Below, one piece after another: positions 35,091 to 46,519 of a stretch of DNA of 64,000 bases. The notes beneath the pieces were generated by a model, which was given only the letters and a program-made list of their open reading frames with translations, was not told the DNA's origin and did no database searches. Source of the DNA: Branchiostoma belcheri (Eukaryota > Chordata > Leptocardii > Amphioxiformes > Branchiostomatidae); NCBI RefSeq assembly GCF_001625305.1, contig NW_017804242.1, positions 2,223,682 through 2,287,681 of the forward strand. The letters run 5' to 3'. Within the stretch, counting starts at the first letter, position 1. Every line of letters starts with the position of its first letter. Both the position numbers and the translations under genes were made by a program.

Positions 35091-36300
35091 GGGGTTCACA
35101 TGCCTGCATAACATGACCCCTAATGTCGTGTGAATGTGTAGCAAGGGCTCATAATTCTAGTAATGATGCCCATACTGTACTTGGAGGCAGCGAGTTTCGC
35201 TCTACGATAGTTCTCGGAAAAGCGTGTTTTTGAACATCTTAATCCTTGGTTGATAACCCTGGTACTTGAAGGCATGGCTATTTATTGTTGTCATACCTGG
35301 TGGCCAACGCGTATACATGTATCTGATCTCGGGAATGTTTACAATTTATATTTCTTGCTTCGAAAAATCTATAACTGCTTTCAAACGAAGTTTGCGATGT
35401 GGTCGGAGGCAAAGTCGTGAAATACACATGTGTAGCAAGGGCTCATAATTCACGCACAACTTTTCCACCTGCCAACAGTCAAGGCAATGTCCGACTGAAT
35501 CTGGTTGAATGTGGGTGACGCACCTAGTGCCTAACACGTACACGTATACACGTGTCGGGAGGTTTACAAGTTATATAAGGGTTATCGTGTCCTTCCCTGT
35601 CAATCATAATAGGTCAGCCCACCGGACACAGGCTCGGTTGACCGATTAGGGATCATTAGGTGAGCTGGCTGGCAGAACAGGTTCCCGCGCCGCGCTGACG
35701 TAGGCAATGGTGGCAAACAAAAATACCTTTACCGACATAACAATTTACCATTACCATTTGTAACAGTTTTCGGACATTTGGGGTCGTCTGACTATCAGAA
35801 TTTTGATAATTAAAAAGGAGCGTGGGGGGGGGGGCAAGCCAGAGATACATTGTGTATTTCACTACTCCAACAAAGTTTCGCTGCTGGAACCACCTGAATA
35901 CCCATCATGCAATACGCCAGTACTCTGTCGCCATATTTAAAAAAACAGCTATGACAAATGATCATCAAGGCGTTAGATATGACCTTGAAAATACCTGATT
36001 TGGCAGATTCGAAGACATCATGGCCGCGGTGACCTATGGTAGTGCAGCTGCGATGACGTGATGGCGTTCGTTGAAAATCGATCGAGGCACGCGCAGATTC
36101 TGCAATATTGTTATCGTCGATTTGGCCTTCAAAAATGTCGTACCATTTGGCAGGGACCTCTGACCACGGTCACCTATGGCCGTACTTCAATATCCTGGCT
36201 CATCAAATATGTCAGCTGACATATGCACATTTCGCCGCATTGTTCCGTAGAACTGCTTAATACGTGCCAAAGTCTCGGCAATGAGATGTGGTAGCCTATA

Positions 36301-36494
36301 TACCAGGCTAGGAAGGCGACTGAAAAGAGCAGAAATTTGCCGAATAGAGAGATAACATGCCAGGGCAGTTGGACCGCTAGAGAGTACAGTCTGCCGCACC
36401 CAAACCGCACTCTCTAGCGGACCAACTCCCCTGGCATGTTATCTCTCTATTTGGCCAATTTCTACTGTTTACAGCCGCCTCCCGAAGCCTGGTA
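36301..36494. mobile_element. Near-perfect inverted-repeat element (MITE), 194 bp
   Basis: Left TACCAGGCT and right AGCCTGGTA. Almost the whole element folds: GATAACATGCCAGGGCAGTT against AACTCCCCTGGCATGTTATC, and GGACCGCTAGAGAGTACAGT against CACTCTCTAGCGGACC around a short loop. It is the best-preserved copy in the window; others are at 22476, 8740, 35030 and 40740. Confidence 0.85.
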
Positions 36495-37353
36495 GAGGCT
36501 TGCGCGAGGTAATCAAGCACAATTTCTCGCTTGTCATACTGTACAAGCTGCCCCTGTCACCTCTGACAGTTCATGAACAACTAGCCTCAAACAAAAGCCA
36601 TATAAGCGGGTCAGCCACGCGACTAGTACCTGCCTAAGAAAGTTCTAGAAGGTGAGGCGAGGTGACCCGGCCTTTCCTGAGCAGCTGCTGCCGATCCCAG
36701 CCAAAACACACAGTACAGAAACGTGTGTCTTATTTTAGCTTGGAAAAAACAATCCCTCGGTGGCCCTGTAAACATGTGACTTTATCTCATGACCCATCTC
36801 TTCGTAACGGTACAGACATTCTGCGCGTGGCTCGCGACCTTGGTTAACCTGTAACCTTAAGCAACCTGTAGAGTAAGAAACTGAAAAAAAATCATATCAA
36901 ATAGTAATAATATCTTCTTAAGCTTACGCTTCTGTGTTGGTATATACAGTATCTACCAGGTCTTCCTAGGCGGTTATGGATAGTCCTGGAGAGTGAAGGT
37001 CATACAAGGTCGCAAATTCAAATTATTGTCCCTACTTGGCTAAACTGTACAATTCTTCAGTCCGCGTGGTTACATACTTTCGTGGATACTGATATATGTG
37101 AGTTCATATGAGTGATTAATACATATTACAGTAATATTATATGACAAGAAATGTAGCGTTGGCCAAGAATAACCAACTTAACAAAAATGTTTCATATTAT
37201 CACCAAAGATCATATCACTTCGGCTCCTCAAGTCTGGTAGAGAGATGATGATGTGCAAATTCACAGCGCTAAAAATAAAGAGGCTTCTGGCTTTGGTTTA
37301 CCATACATGTTTACCTTGATAACCAACGTTTGTCCTCGATAGATAGAACCAGG

Positions 37354-37368
37354 CAAAGATCCGGACAT
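37354..37368 (+). promoter_or_regulatory. Shared lysozyme upstream element (copy B)
   Basis: CAAAGATCCGGACAT lies about 30 bases upstream of the TATA box. The core AAGATCCGG is at the same distance in copies A, C (about 44237) and D (about 48441). Retention in all four copies suggests a transcription-factor site or simply recent duplication. Confidence 0.55.
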
Positions 37369-37397
37369 CTTTATGTAATCTTCGGGTGGTCGATGTG

Positions 37398-37405
37398 TAT
37401 AAATA
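37398..37405 (+). promoter_or_regulatory. TATA box of lysozyme B
   Basis: TATAAATA followed by a 5' UTR block AACTCGTCCACCGAAGACTA that is conserved in all four lysozyme genes. Confidence 0.8.
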
Positions 37406-37499
37406 CAGGGCCTAGACACCAGCTAAACTCGTCCACCGAAGACTAGATCAGATCCCCGTTGTCTCGTGCAAGCTGCTGAGGAGAGATCCAAGATCCAAG

Positions 37500-40313
37500 A
37501 TGTTGAAGCTGGCTGTGGTTCTGCTGATGGCTGTGGCGGCGAATGCCAAGACCTACGAGAAGTGTGAACTGGCGAGAGAGCTGGTGTCTCGTGGCCTGAC
37601 TTCACGGTCTCAGGCCGGAGAATGTAAGTACTGAAATCTCAACGTATCTCTGTGACAGGCAATCTTGTGATCTAGTGACAACCTCTGCGTAAGAGACCCC
37701 CTGGTCATTGTGGCCACTCTTTGGAGGTCCCATAGGCTTGTGATATATTTGCACCTCGTTATAAACTTTACGAATCCTCTTCTTGCTCTTTTTAGCTTTA
37801 TACAATCGTCTTCTGAACGATGCAATAGATGTTGAATAGCGGTTTATCCAGAACCATGTTCAGGTACGATTCTGGATAATCCAAGCGTATCCAGAACTGT
37901 GCCTGACATTGGGCCAACGTTAACATCATTCAGGCAATCTTGCGATGGTAAAACACCTCTGCCTAAGGATCACGTGGTCCTAGTGGCCACTTTTCGGAGG
38001 TCCCTTAGATTAGCTTTCTCCTAGATTCAAACATTAAGAAACCTATCCTTGCTTGTCAGGGATCTGTCTGGTGCAGCACGAGAGTAGCTTCAGGACCGGC
38101 GCGCTGGGCGGCCCGAACGGGGACGGTTCCTACGATCACGGACTGTTCCAGATCAACGACTACTACTGGTGCGACAACGGTGGACCCTACAACGACTGCG
38201 GCGTGTCTTGCTCCAGTAAGTATAGATAGATAAAATATCAACTTGAAAATGAATAATGTTTACCTTTACATTGTCTCCATCACATTGCTCCAGTAAGTAT
38301 GGATAAAAACAATATAAACTAGAAAGGTAACATTCGCAAATTAAACTAGAGGTCGGAGATTTCATGTCTTCGTCAGAGGTACATCGTTCTAGAGAAATTA
38401 ACATGCGTATTCTTCACTCTTTTTAATAATCAATTTGGTCTAAAGAACAAAAGAATCTCTGTACTATTTTTATGGTACAGAACACCCTGAAACGGTTTGC
38501 CGCAGATTATACAGATGCGTCGTCACCCGTGTTAGCCCCCCCCGACGTTATTTGAGTTTGGACTGTTACTGAAAAAAAACGTTCAAGAAATTCTTACTGT
38601 GTTGAAAGTGTCACGACAGCGCCGCAAAAATATAATAAGAGAAGATGTTATAAAGGAAAGAATCAGAACAGGGTGACTACTGCTGTTTTGTTAATTTGTC
38701 TTTATGACAAATAGAAGACTTGTTTCTTGTGTTCTTTGTGTCCTAACATTTGTACTTCTACAGTTAGTATATTCCAAATCTAGGCATCTCGTTTTTCGGC
38801 CCCTTCGTGTTTTTATTGCGCGCTTGCCTTAAATTTAAGGTAATTAGATTTAAGGTCTCCAGTGGACGTCATCCATAGCAATTACTTGGTGTGGCCGTAG
38901 AAAATAACCTGACATATGTCCAACCTATCCTCCCCCTGCTGAAGTTATAGTACAATCCCTCAATGTAACGTCATTTGATCCCATCCCATTATGGGGTTCC
39001 CCAGCTATATCCAGCTGTCGGCTGTCTCCAAGCAGATGTAGGTGGGGGATTTCTAAACACAAAAGGTCCTATTACGGGGACATAACGACCTCCACGACTC
39101 TCATCTTTGAACCCAATCTTGGAGACCACGACAGTAATATGCCTATCAAATCTCATTAACTTCCATCCACACATACAAAAGTTATCCTGCTCACAAGAAA
39201 AATTAACAAAATGCCCCCTGTAGTCACAACGAAACCCCCCACGAAGCTCAGTAACGAACTTAACCTTGGTCCCGACAATAGTAAGCACCACACCAAGAAT
39301 TATAATCAACATTTTACAAATACTTGAGTTATCTTGCTAACAAGCCACAAACACAAAAGGTGCACTAACGTGACGCACGGACCCCCCACGAAGCCGAAAC
39401 TTGTACTTGACTTTGGCCTCAACAGCGGTAATATGCCTGCCAAAAATCATGGACGTCAAATCATGCCTTCCAGAGTTATATCGCAAAATCCGCAGTTCCC
39501 CACACTCCGGCGAGACAATTTCATAGTCCTTCTGACGAAGACAATGAATAATGTTACCTTCACATTGTCTAGCCTAACAAACTACTGCTCTGTTTAATTT
39601 TAGTTTTTAACCTCCTTGCTCAAACACTTCATATATATGATGACCAATTCTGTCTTGCAACTTGCAACATAATGTAACCCAACATCACAGGGTGTCTGCT
39701 ACAGCACCAGTTACCGTGGTGACAGCACTCTGCCCCTTATACATATACACATTCGCATAGTTGCAGTTGACAACCACTTTTCCTTGTCTCGTTTTCAGAC
39801 CTCCGTGACAACAGCATTGCTGACGACGTGCGTTGCGCTAAGATGATCTACAACCGTCATGGCTTCAACGCCTGGTCAGTTCACAGTTCTGTCGTAGCAG
39901 TAACAATTAGCGCCACTGTTTCACCCTTATTTCACACATATACCAATCCGTAATGTGTTGATTGTTTTATTAATATTAGTATACTTAGCAGGGTTCGAAA
40001 TACCCACTGTCGCAGTCATGTACTCTGTACCAAAGTTATTGGTTTGCCTTCTAATTAATAAACAGCCGGTGTTGACAGCAACCTGAAATTTGCTTTTGGC
40101 TTAGGTCGACCACCGGCTAACCTGTGAAGTATTTCTAAACCTGCAAGTTAGCAATGCTTTTCTTTTAGTTTTGTCTTGTATTAATTTTGTTGTAATATAA
40201 TTGTTCATTTGCAAAACAGAGGAATAAAGGAACTTTAACTCTGTAACAGGTATGGCTGGATCAACCACTGCCAGGGCCACAACAACGCCCACCTTGTCAA
40301 CAGCTGCTGGTAA
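37500..40313 (+). CDS. c-type lysozyme B (secreted)
   Basis: Four exons in phase, 139 aa: 37500-37623, 38060-38215, 39799-39874 and 40250-40313. Signal peptide MLKLAVVLLMAVAANA, then KTYEKCELARELVSRGL. The catalytic Glu is in CLVQHESSFRTG and the catalytic Asp in GDGSYDHGLFQIN; eight Cys fit the c-type fold. The calcium loop reads LRDNSIADDVRC. The chain ends HLVNSCW. Compared with copy A, it has NGDG instead of NWDG next to the active site and lacks the Cys in the signal peptide. Intron 2 (38216-39798) is long and filled with repeats. A poly(A) signal AATAAA follows at 40437-40442. Confidence 0.95.
38800..39550. repeat. Repeat-filled part of lysozyme B intron 2
   Basis: Two related blocks (about 39050-39270 and 39350-39470) share ACAAACACAAAAGG-like, CCCCCCACGAAGC and GTAATATGCCT motifs, suggesting a decayed tandem or transposon-derived unit. 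The element family is not recognised. The minus open frame at 38989-39312 has no known domain. Confidence 0.4.
39560..39735. repeat. Dispersed repeat, copy 3
   Basis: Shares AACAAACTACTGCTCTGTTT, GCAACATAATGTAACCCAAC and CACCAGTTACCGTGGTGACA with the copies around the HNF-class gene (4917 and 5965). Confidence 0.65.
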
Positions 40314-40436
40314 ACGTCATCAGTACGTCATCAGCCACGTCATCAGTCACGTGGCCGTCATCAAGACGTCATATCGACTCCAGCATACGTCACTGTGATT
40401 CCTTCTGATTCACGGCCCTTCATAGGAGCCTTAATG

Positions 40437-40442
40437 AATAAA
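40437..40442 (+). terminator. Poly(A) signal of lysozyme B
   Basis: AATAAA about 125 bases after the stop codon, in the context TTAATGAATAAAGCTTTGAT. Confidence 0.75.
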
Positions 40443-40734
40443 GCTTTGATGAAAAAAAATATTGCCTGTGAGTTTGAATCATTGTCCTGTCTGGCAGATC
40501 TAGATTTGCAAGATTTAACAAGCTTCTAAAGCACAACCCCACACCTTCGTCAAGTCATATCGTCTGTGTGAATAAGTAAAACACATAATTTGTATAATGC
40601 ATTAATTAAAATTTATTTAAAATGCTCATCTCTGCATACTGGTACTAAATATTGTACAAATATTAAGTCCCGTTATCACCAATGAGTTATACTGTAGCCA
40701 TTGTTTCTTGTATACATTTTGTACTAACGTCTTA

Positions 40735-40850
40735 GTCTCCACCAGATTTCATTGCAGGCTGAATATAGAGTAGAAATCTGCCTGAAAATAATGCGGCTGA
40801 CATGGGGAGTTGACCAGCTATAGAGGGCCCAGTTTGCCTGCGACTACTAA
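40735..40850. mobile_element. Fragment of the TACCAGGCT inverted-repeat element
   Basis: CACCAGATTTC, AGAGTAGAAATCTGCCTGAA and GGGGAGTTGACCAGC follow the element's left-arm order, but the right arm is missing. Confidence 0.4.
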
Positions 40851-41339
40851 CGTCTTACTCACAACGGCAATGGCGTTTTAAAAGTAGATGGTGCCTCCAT
40901 AGTTGTTTGCCCAAGTGCACGAAAAAAACACTTGCACCATCTAAAATTACATTACACTGTATGCTTCACTTAATTAAAGGCATGCTATGTGGGAGATGAC
41001 ACTTTGACATTTCCTTTATCTGACTCGCAATAAGCTGAAGTGAAAAGGTCGCTTCATTCTATGCCGACGTCATTCCGTGCCGGATCAGCGCTCGGAAATA
41101 TCTATTAAAGTTGCCGTCCGGTTTGTACCTCAAAGGTGATAATACATTGACTGTGCAAATCCTAAATCTTAAAGGGAGGTTTCCTTCGCTATGTAGAGAA
41201 GTTACCAGTCGTAGTCATACATGTAGTGCATAGGTGGGGGAGGGAATGGCTGCTGTCATTGCTGCTAACTCTAATTTGCGAAGACTCGTCTAGAACAGAT
41301 CAGTGACGGGCTTTCTAACACTGAAAGCTTCTTCTTTGT

Positions 41340-42790
41340 TTTCGTGACAACGCGTTACGCTCGAAAATTACTAACATTTTGTTCAGAAAGTGGTTTGTTG
41401 TTGAGTGGAAAAATACACATAGCGTTACGTGTCAAGATTGGACCAATAGGTGGGGTAAGATATGGGCAAGGCAAGATTGTCAGTTACAGTAGATCTGTAC
41501 GTTTATTTCTGCAATAACTGAAAAGCGATGAGAAGTTGAATTTATATAACGATAGGTTGTATCTGTTAACCGTGTCCATTCAGTATGACCTGTACCTAGC
41601 CAAGTGTGGCAGAAATGTGCAATATAATAAAGGTCTTCATTCATTCATTATTCACAATAGGTTTATTCAGGTGGACAACATAAGCCTATAATGAGACCGT
41701 ACTTCACTCAAATATGTTGTAGTTCGATGAGTTTCAATGTAGCCGATTGTCAGAGCCACATTATTTTTCCTTGTGAATTTGCAATTGAACCATCAGATGT
41801 TGGCTTCAATATTAAGCAAGCTGTGATGTTTGTCGGGATGAAATGTGGCCCCTCCCATGCCAGATGTGAAAGTTAATAGTGACTCACCTTGGTGAATAAT
41901 GAGGTTAGACGTGATTTAATGCAGAAGTAATTATGTGTGGCCTCTTGCGGCAGTCTAGACGTGTTCAATACTAAAAGTTTAAGTAGTAAAAGATTTAGAT
42001 ATTTTTGTCACGTTTAAGCTTCCAGCCTCTAGGTAGTTGCGTTTCAGTGCAGGATCTTGATCGTCACAGCTCCTTTTTTTAAGATATGGTGACGAAGTAC
42101 TGGCACATTGCATGATGAGTTGTTAATGATTTCAGCGGAGAAACTTTGTGAAAGAAGTGAAATAAGTGTATGGAATTTAATAGCTAGGCCCTGCCAACCC
42201 CCACCCAGTTTATTTATCTATCCAGAGTAACGTTATGTCTCAGTTCTACGGATCTGTTTTTCAGACATTCCTGGGCACATACATGTAAAAATACAGTAAT
42301 GGAGACAAACACACAATGATATACACATGCGCTATTTTTTATTATCACATTTCAGATTATAACTGCTTCATTGGTAATTCAACTGCTACATTGGTAAAGT
42401 TTGTTTGCCACAATAGCCTATACGACAATCGGGCATGGGAACATGTACAGCCGGCCGGGTCAGCTAATCGGTCACCCGAGTCTGTGTCCGGTGGGCCGAT
42501 CTGTTATCATTGGCTTCGCTGCCAATTATATAACCATATGCCAATCGATAACCTTAATATAACGTGTAAACATTCCCGGCATCCAGTACGTGTTGGCGAA
42601 CAGGTACGCCAGCTTCAACCACATTCCACCAGATTCGGACCGTTCAAATCTTGCTCCATCATGGATGCCAATATTTCTGTCCTCCGAAGAGGAGTTACTT
42701 TGACCTTAAGTGTATCTTCATCCCTAAAATGGTTCGTTTGAGCACATAACATTATCATGTAAAGCATAAAGATACAATACAGCTAAAGAA
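41340..42790. other. Intergenic sequence between lysozymes B and C
   Basis: About 41345-41490 is repeated downstream of lysozyme C at about 46830-46975 (ACAACGCGTTACG, AAAGTGGTTTGT, GTGGAAAAATAC), marking the 3' flank of the duplicated unit. About 42410-42620 matches regions upstream of copies A and D (GTGTCCGGTGGGC). No gene is seen. Confidence 0.55.
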
Positions 42791-42799
42791 AATTATGTG

Positions 42800-44010
42800 C
42801 TTAAAATCATGGGCCCTAGCTATAGCCTTGCTACACATTCTGTCATTCTCACGGCATTTCCCTCGACCACGTCCAACATCCCAAGCTCCCTTTTGTTTCA
42901 AGAAACTAAATTGGTTAAAAGATTTCCTAACAAACAGGGAGCAAACAGTAGTGGTGGAAGGGAAGGCTTCGGATCCAGTTAGAGTAGCGTCAGGAGTTCC
43001 GCAAGGAACTGTCCTGGGACCATTGCTATTCCTCCTGTATATTAATGACCTACCAGATCAGCTTAATTCAAAGGTGAGGTTATTTGCCGATGACTGTCTG
43101 TTGTATGTAGAGCTGTCTACACAGAATGACTGACACCTTTTACAAAAAGACGTAAACACGCTGGAAGAATGGCAAAGCAAATGGCTAATGCAGTTTAACC
43201 CCCCAAAAATGCTACATTATGCATATATCAAACAAACGAACCCGACATATAACTAGCTATCTGTTCTGTGGTCAAGCTTTGGCAACAACAAAAACCCACC
43301 CGTATCACATTGGTGTTACATTGACAAGTGTGTTAACAACATCACTGCGAAGGCCAAACAAACATTGGGAGTGCGTGATTAGGCGCAATCTGTGGTCAAG
43401 GGTAAAATCACTTGCATACACGTCGCTTGTAAGACCAAACCTAGAATATGCAGCGACAGTATGGGATCCATATACAAAGAAAGACAAAGATAAACTGGAA
43501 AGGGTACAGGACCAAGCTGTAAGATTCTGCACGAACAACTATCAAAGGGATGCTAGTGTAACGGAAATAAAAAGAAACCTACAGTGGGGGGCGCTGGAAG
43601 ACAGACGTAGAATGTCCAGACTGTGCATGATGTACAAAATGACTAATAAACTGGTGGATGTACCAACCACTAAGTATCTGATACCAGCCCAGAAAAGAAA
43701 AGAAACAGTCATGCCTTCAAATATCAGAGTTATCAACCAAGAATTGAGTTATTCAAAAACTCGTATTTCCCCAAAACTATCGTAGACTGGAACTCGTTGC
43801 CACCAAGCACAGTTGGGGCATCATCACTAGAAATCTTTAAACAACTCCTGCAATCAAATTGCAAAGATTGAGTGTAACAAGTCGTTCGGTGTAATATAGC
43901 TAGCTGCCGCCGCGCCGCGTGCCTGCGAAGCTGGTGTGTTACGCCGAAGGGCGGTTATACCGGCTATGTCGATACAAATACATATACAGATACTGATACA
44001 GAATAAATGT
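42800..44010 (+). mobile_element. 5'-truncated, decayed CR1-like LINE
   Basis: A plus-strand path encodes the RT palm and C-terminus: [37 protein letters not shown] and the catalytic [10 protein letters not shown] stop follows at 43131. Then comes the typical C-terminal part, YTSLVRPNLEYAATVWDPYT and KLERVQDQAVRFCTNNY, ending near 43870 after a further frameshift (DWNSLPP). A GATACA-rich tail lies at about 43968-44010. This motif set is that of CR1/Jockey-group LINEs. It inserted between lysozymes B and C and accounts for part of the larger spacing there. Confidence 0.85.
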
Positions 44011-44274
44011 AATTGACTGAGACGAAAATAAATGGTTTGTCCTGTAACCAATGAGGCCTAAACATCACTTTGGCTCCCTATGTCTGACTGGAAGATTTAC
44101 AGCGAAAACTACAAATGCAGATTCAGGGCACAAACAATAAAGTGGCTTCGAGGTCAGCTTTGATCAGTTTACTAACCGTATTTGCCTTTAAATTAAAATA
44201 AATTTCCGTTTATTTTACGCAAAAATAGAACCATGCAAAGATCCGGCCACCTTCAATTCATGGTCACTAATGTG

Positions 44275-44282
44275 TATAAATA
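44275..44282 (+). promoter_or_regulatory. TATA box of lysozyme C
   Basis: TATAAATA, with GCAAAGATCCGGCCACC about 30 bases upstream and AACTCGTCCGTCGAAGACTA downstream. Confidence 0.8.
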
Positions 44283-44370
44283 CAGGCCGCAGACACCACT
44301 AGAACTCGTCCGTCGAAGACTAGCTCAGATACCCGTTGTCCTGTACGTACAATCTGCTGAGGAGTTCAAG

Positions 44371-46377
44371 ATGTTTAAGCTGGCTGTGGTTCTGCTGATG
44401 GTTGTGGCGGCGAATGCCAAGACCTACGAGAAGTGTGAACTGGCGAGAGAGCTGGTGTCTCGTGGCCTGACTTCACGATCTCAGGCCGGAGAATGTAAGT
44501 ACTGAAATCTCAACGTAAGCACTATCCAGGCAGTCTTGTGATAGTGACCACCACGGCATCAGAGCCAACGCCCATTCTTTCCCTAGATTTAAACATTAAG
44601 AATTCTATTTTTCGAGGTTTCGGCTTCAGCTTATCCTTGACGTGTTTTCGCGCGTTTCTACCAGGCTTTCTTTTTTTTTTCTACCGGTATTTTTGTTTTC
44701 GTCTGCCCAGCTGGTTGTGTATTGGATACTGCTCAGCCAACTTGATATTGTCTTGCCAATTTTATACTGTCCCGCCATTTTGATACTGTCTTACCAATTC
44801 GATACTGTCTTGGTAATTTTACACTTTCTTTCTAATTCTATATTGCCTTATATCCGCCAAAAGATCCGCCACAAGCCCACACACTCAGTGAATCTCGCGT
44901 TCCTCTGTCCTTCCCTGTGTACTACGAAGACCCAGAACGACAAGATGGGGAAGCTGTGCTATTGGTTTCTTGTAACAAGTACCAGTCAATCCTCTAAGCA
45001 CATTTTGGCACGGTTCTGGATCGACACGCTTTGTGAAACCATGTATTCCGTCGGCACTGCGGATGTTGTCCTCAGCCTCAACGAAATATTGTATCACTTG
45101 GCCACGTGTTTCCCTTTACGAGCGCTACTTCACTACTCTCAACTCCTGAGCATGACTTAATCTCCTTTAGCTATTGGGTTACTCCTGTGTAGTTTATATT
45201 TACCTCTAGCGTTGGTATTAAACGTAAATACGTAGATATCCAGATACAAGTGATGACAAACCACACGTGACGTTCCTACAGGGATCTGTCTGGTGCAGCA
45301 CGAGAGTAGCTTCAGGACCGGCGCGCTGGGCGGCCCGAACGGGGACGGTTCCTACGATCACGGGCTGTTCCAGATCAACGACTACTACTGGTGCGACAAC
45401 GGCGGACCACACAACGACTGTGGCGTTTCCTGTTCCAGTAAGTATGGATACAATAATTTTTACGACTCTCGGTGGGAAATGTGCTGATGTTGACACATTA
45501 GCGCACCAGATCCGTAGTGTATTTTCGTCCAACGTTCTAACCGTTGCGGCACCGACGCCACAGTACTTTTGGATAAATACAACATAAATCGAGTAAACCA
45601 TGATCACATGTACACATGGAACGTAGATAACGCTGTTTCGGTGTTTGCTGTTCCTTTAGTGATGTTCCAGCTGTCACCACGTGGAATCAATGTGGAATAT
45701 ATGAGTCATATATGTGAATATGGTGGGAATGTGATCTTTTGTGAATGTCATGTATACTTGTTTTCGATGTTAGCCTTTGGTATCGCCCGACTTTGATTTA
45801 TGGACCTGCTTTTGTTTTAACGCATCGGATTTTATTGACTGTTGTCCACCTAGGCCTGACTTCATGAAATCATGTCTTGTCATGTGTAACTGTATGCTGG
45901 GCTCCATTGGAAAGCAGCTACAAGCTGAATGGGCTATCCAGCAGCCGTTTTATGATGAAATAGATAAATAAAATTATAAATAGATACACATGCTATTCCC
46001 ATAGTTGCAGTTGATAATCACTTTTCCTTCTCTCGTTCCCAGACCTCCGTGACAACAGCATCGCTGATGACGTGCGCTGCGCCAAGCTGATCTACCAGCG
46101 TCACGGCTTCAACGCCTGGTCAGTTCACAGTTCTGTCCTAGCTGTAACGACTATCGACACTGTTTTATCCTTACTTCATACATACATCGCTCCTGTAGTA
46201 CTGTGCTTATTGTTTGAATAGTATACTTAGTAGTGCATTGCTTTTAGTTTTGTCTGTACATTTGCAAAACAGATTAAGAAATTTAAAAAAAAACTACTGT
46301 AACTCTGTAACAGGTATGGCTGGATCAACCACTGCCAGGGCCACAACAACGCCAACCTCGTCAACGGCTGCTTCTAA
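44371..46377 (+). CDS. c-type lysozyme C (secreted)
   Basis: Four exons in phase, 139 aa: 44371-44494, 45282-45437, 46043-46118 and 46314-46377. Signal peptide MFKLAVVLLMVVAANA; mature start KTYEKCELARELVSRGL, the same as copy B. Catalytic Glu in CLVQHESSFRTG, catalytic Asp in GDGSYDHGLFQIN, calcium loop LRDNSIADDVRC, end ANLVNGCF. Exon 2 is nearly identical to that of copy B at the base level, so the two are the closest pair or have been homogenised. The poly(A) signal is at 46514-46519. Confidence 0.95.
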
Positions 46378-46513
46378 ACATCACGTCATCAGAAACGTCA
46401 TCATGACATCACCAGTCACGTGACCGTTGGAGTCGTTTGTCATAACGTCATATCTACTCCAGCATAGTCATCACTGCGATTCCACAATGTTCTGTTTAGA
46501 TAGGAATCTCATG

Positions 46514-46519
46514 AATAAA
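46514..46519 (+). terminator. Poly(A) signal of lysozyme C
   Basis: AATAAA in CTCATGAATAAAGCATCAGT, shared with copies A and D. Confidence 0.75.

Larger units (their letters stand above)
34740..37340. other. Head-to-head intergenic region of lysozymes A and B
   Basis: The outer parts are inverted copies of each other: about 34790-34935 matches about 37200-37330 in reverse complement, including GAGGAGCCGAAGTGATATG. Other blocks recur upstream of copies C and D, e.g. CCACCGGACACAGGCT near 35618 and GTTTGCCACCATTGCCTACG (reverse strand) near 35697-35720. The phrase GTAGCAAGGGCTCATAATTC occurs twice (35139, 35432). It also holds two inverted-repeat elements. Confidence 0.65.
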
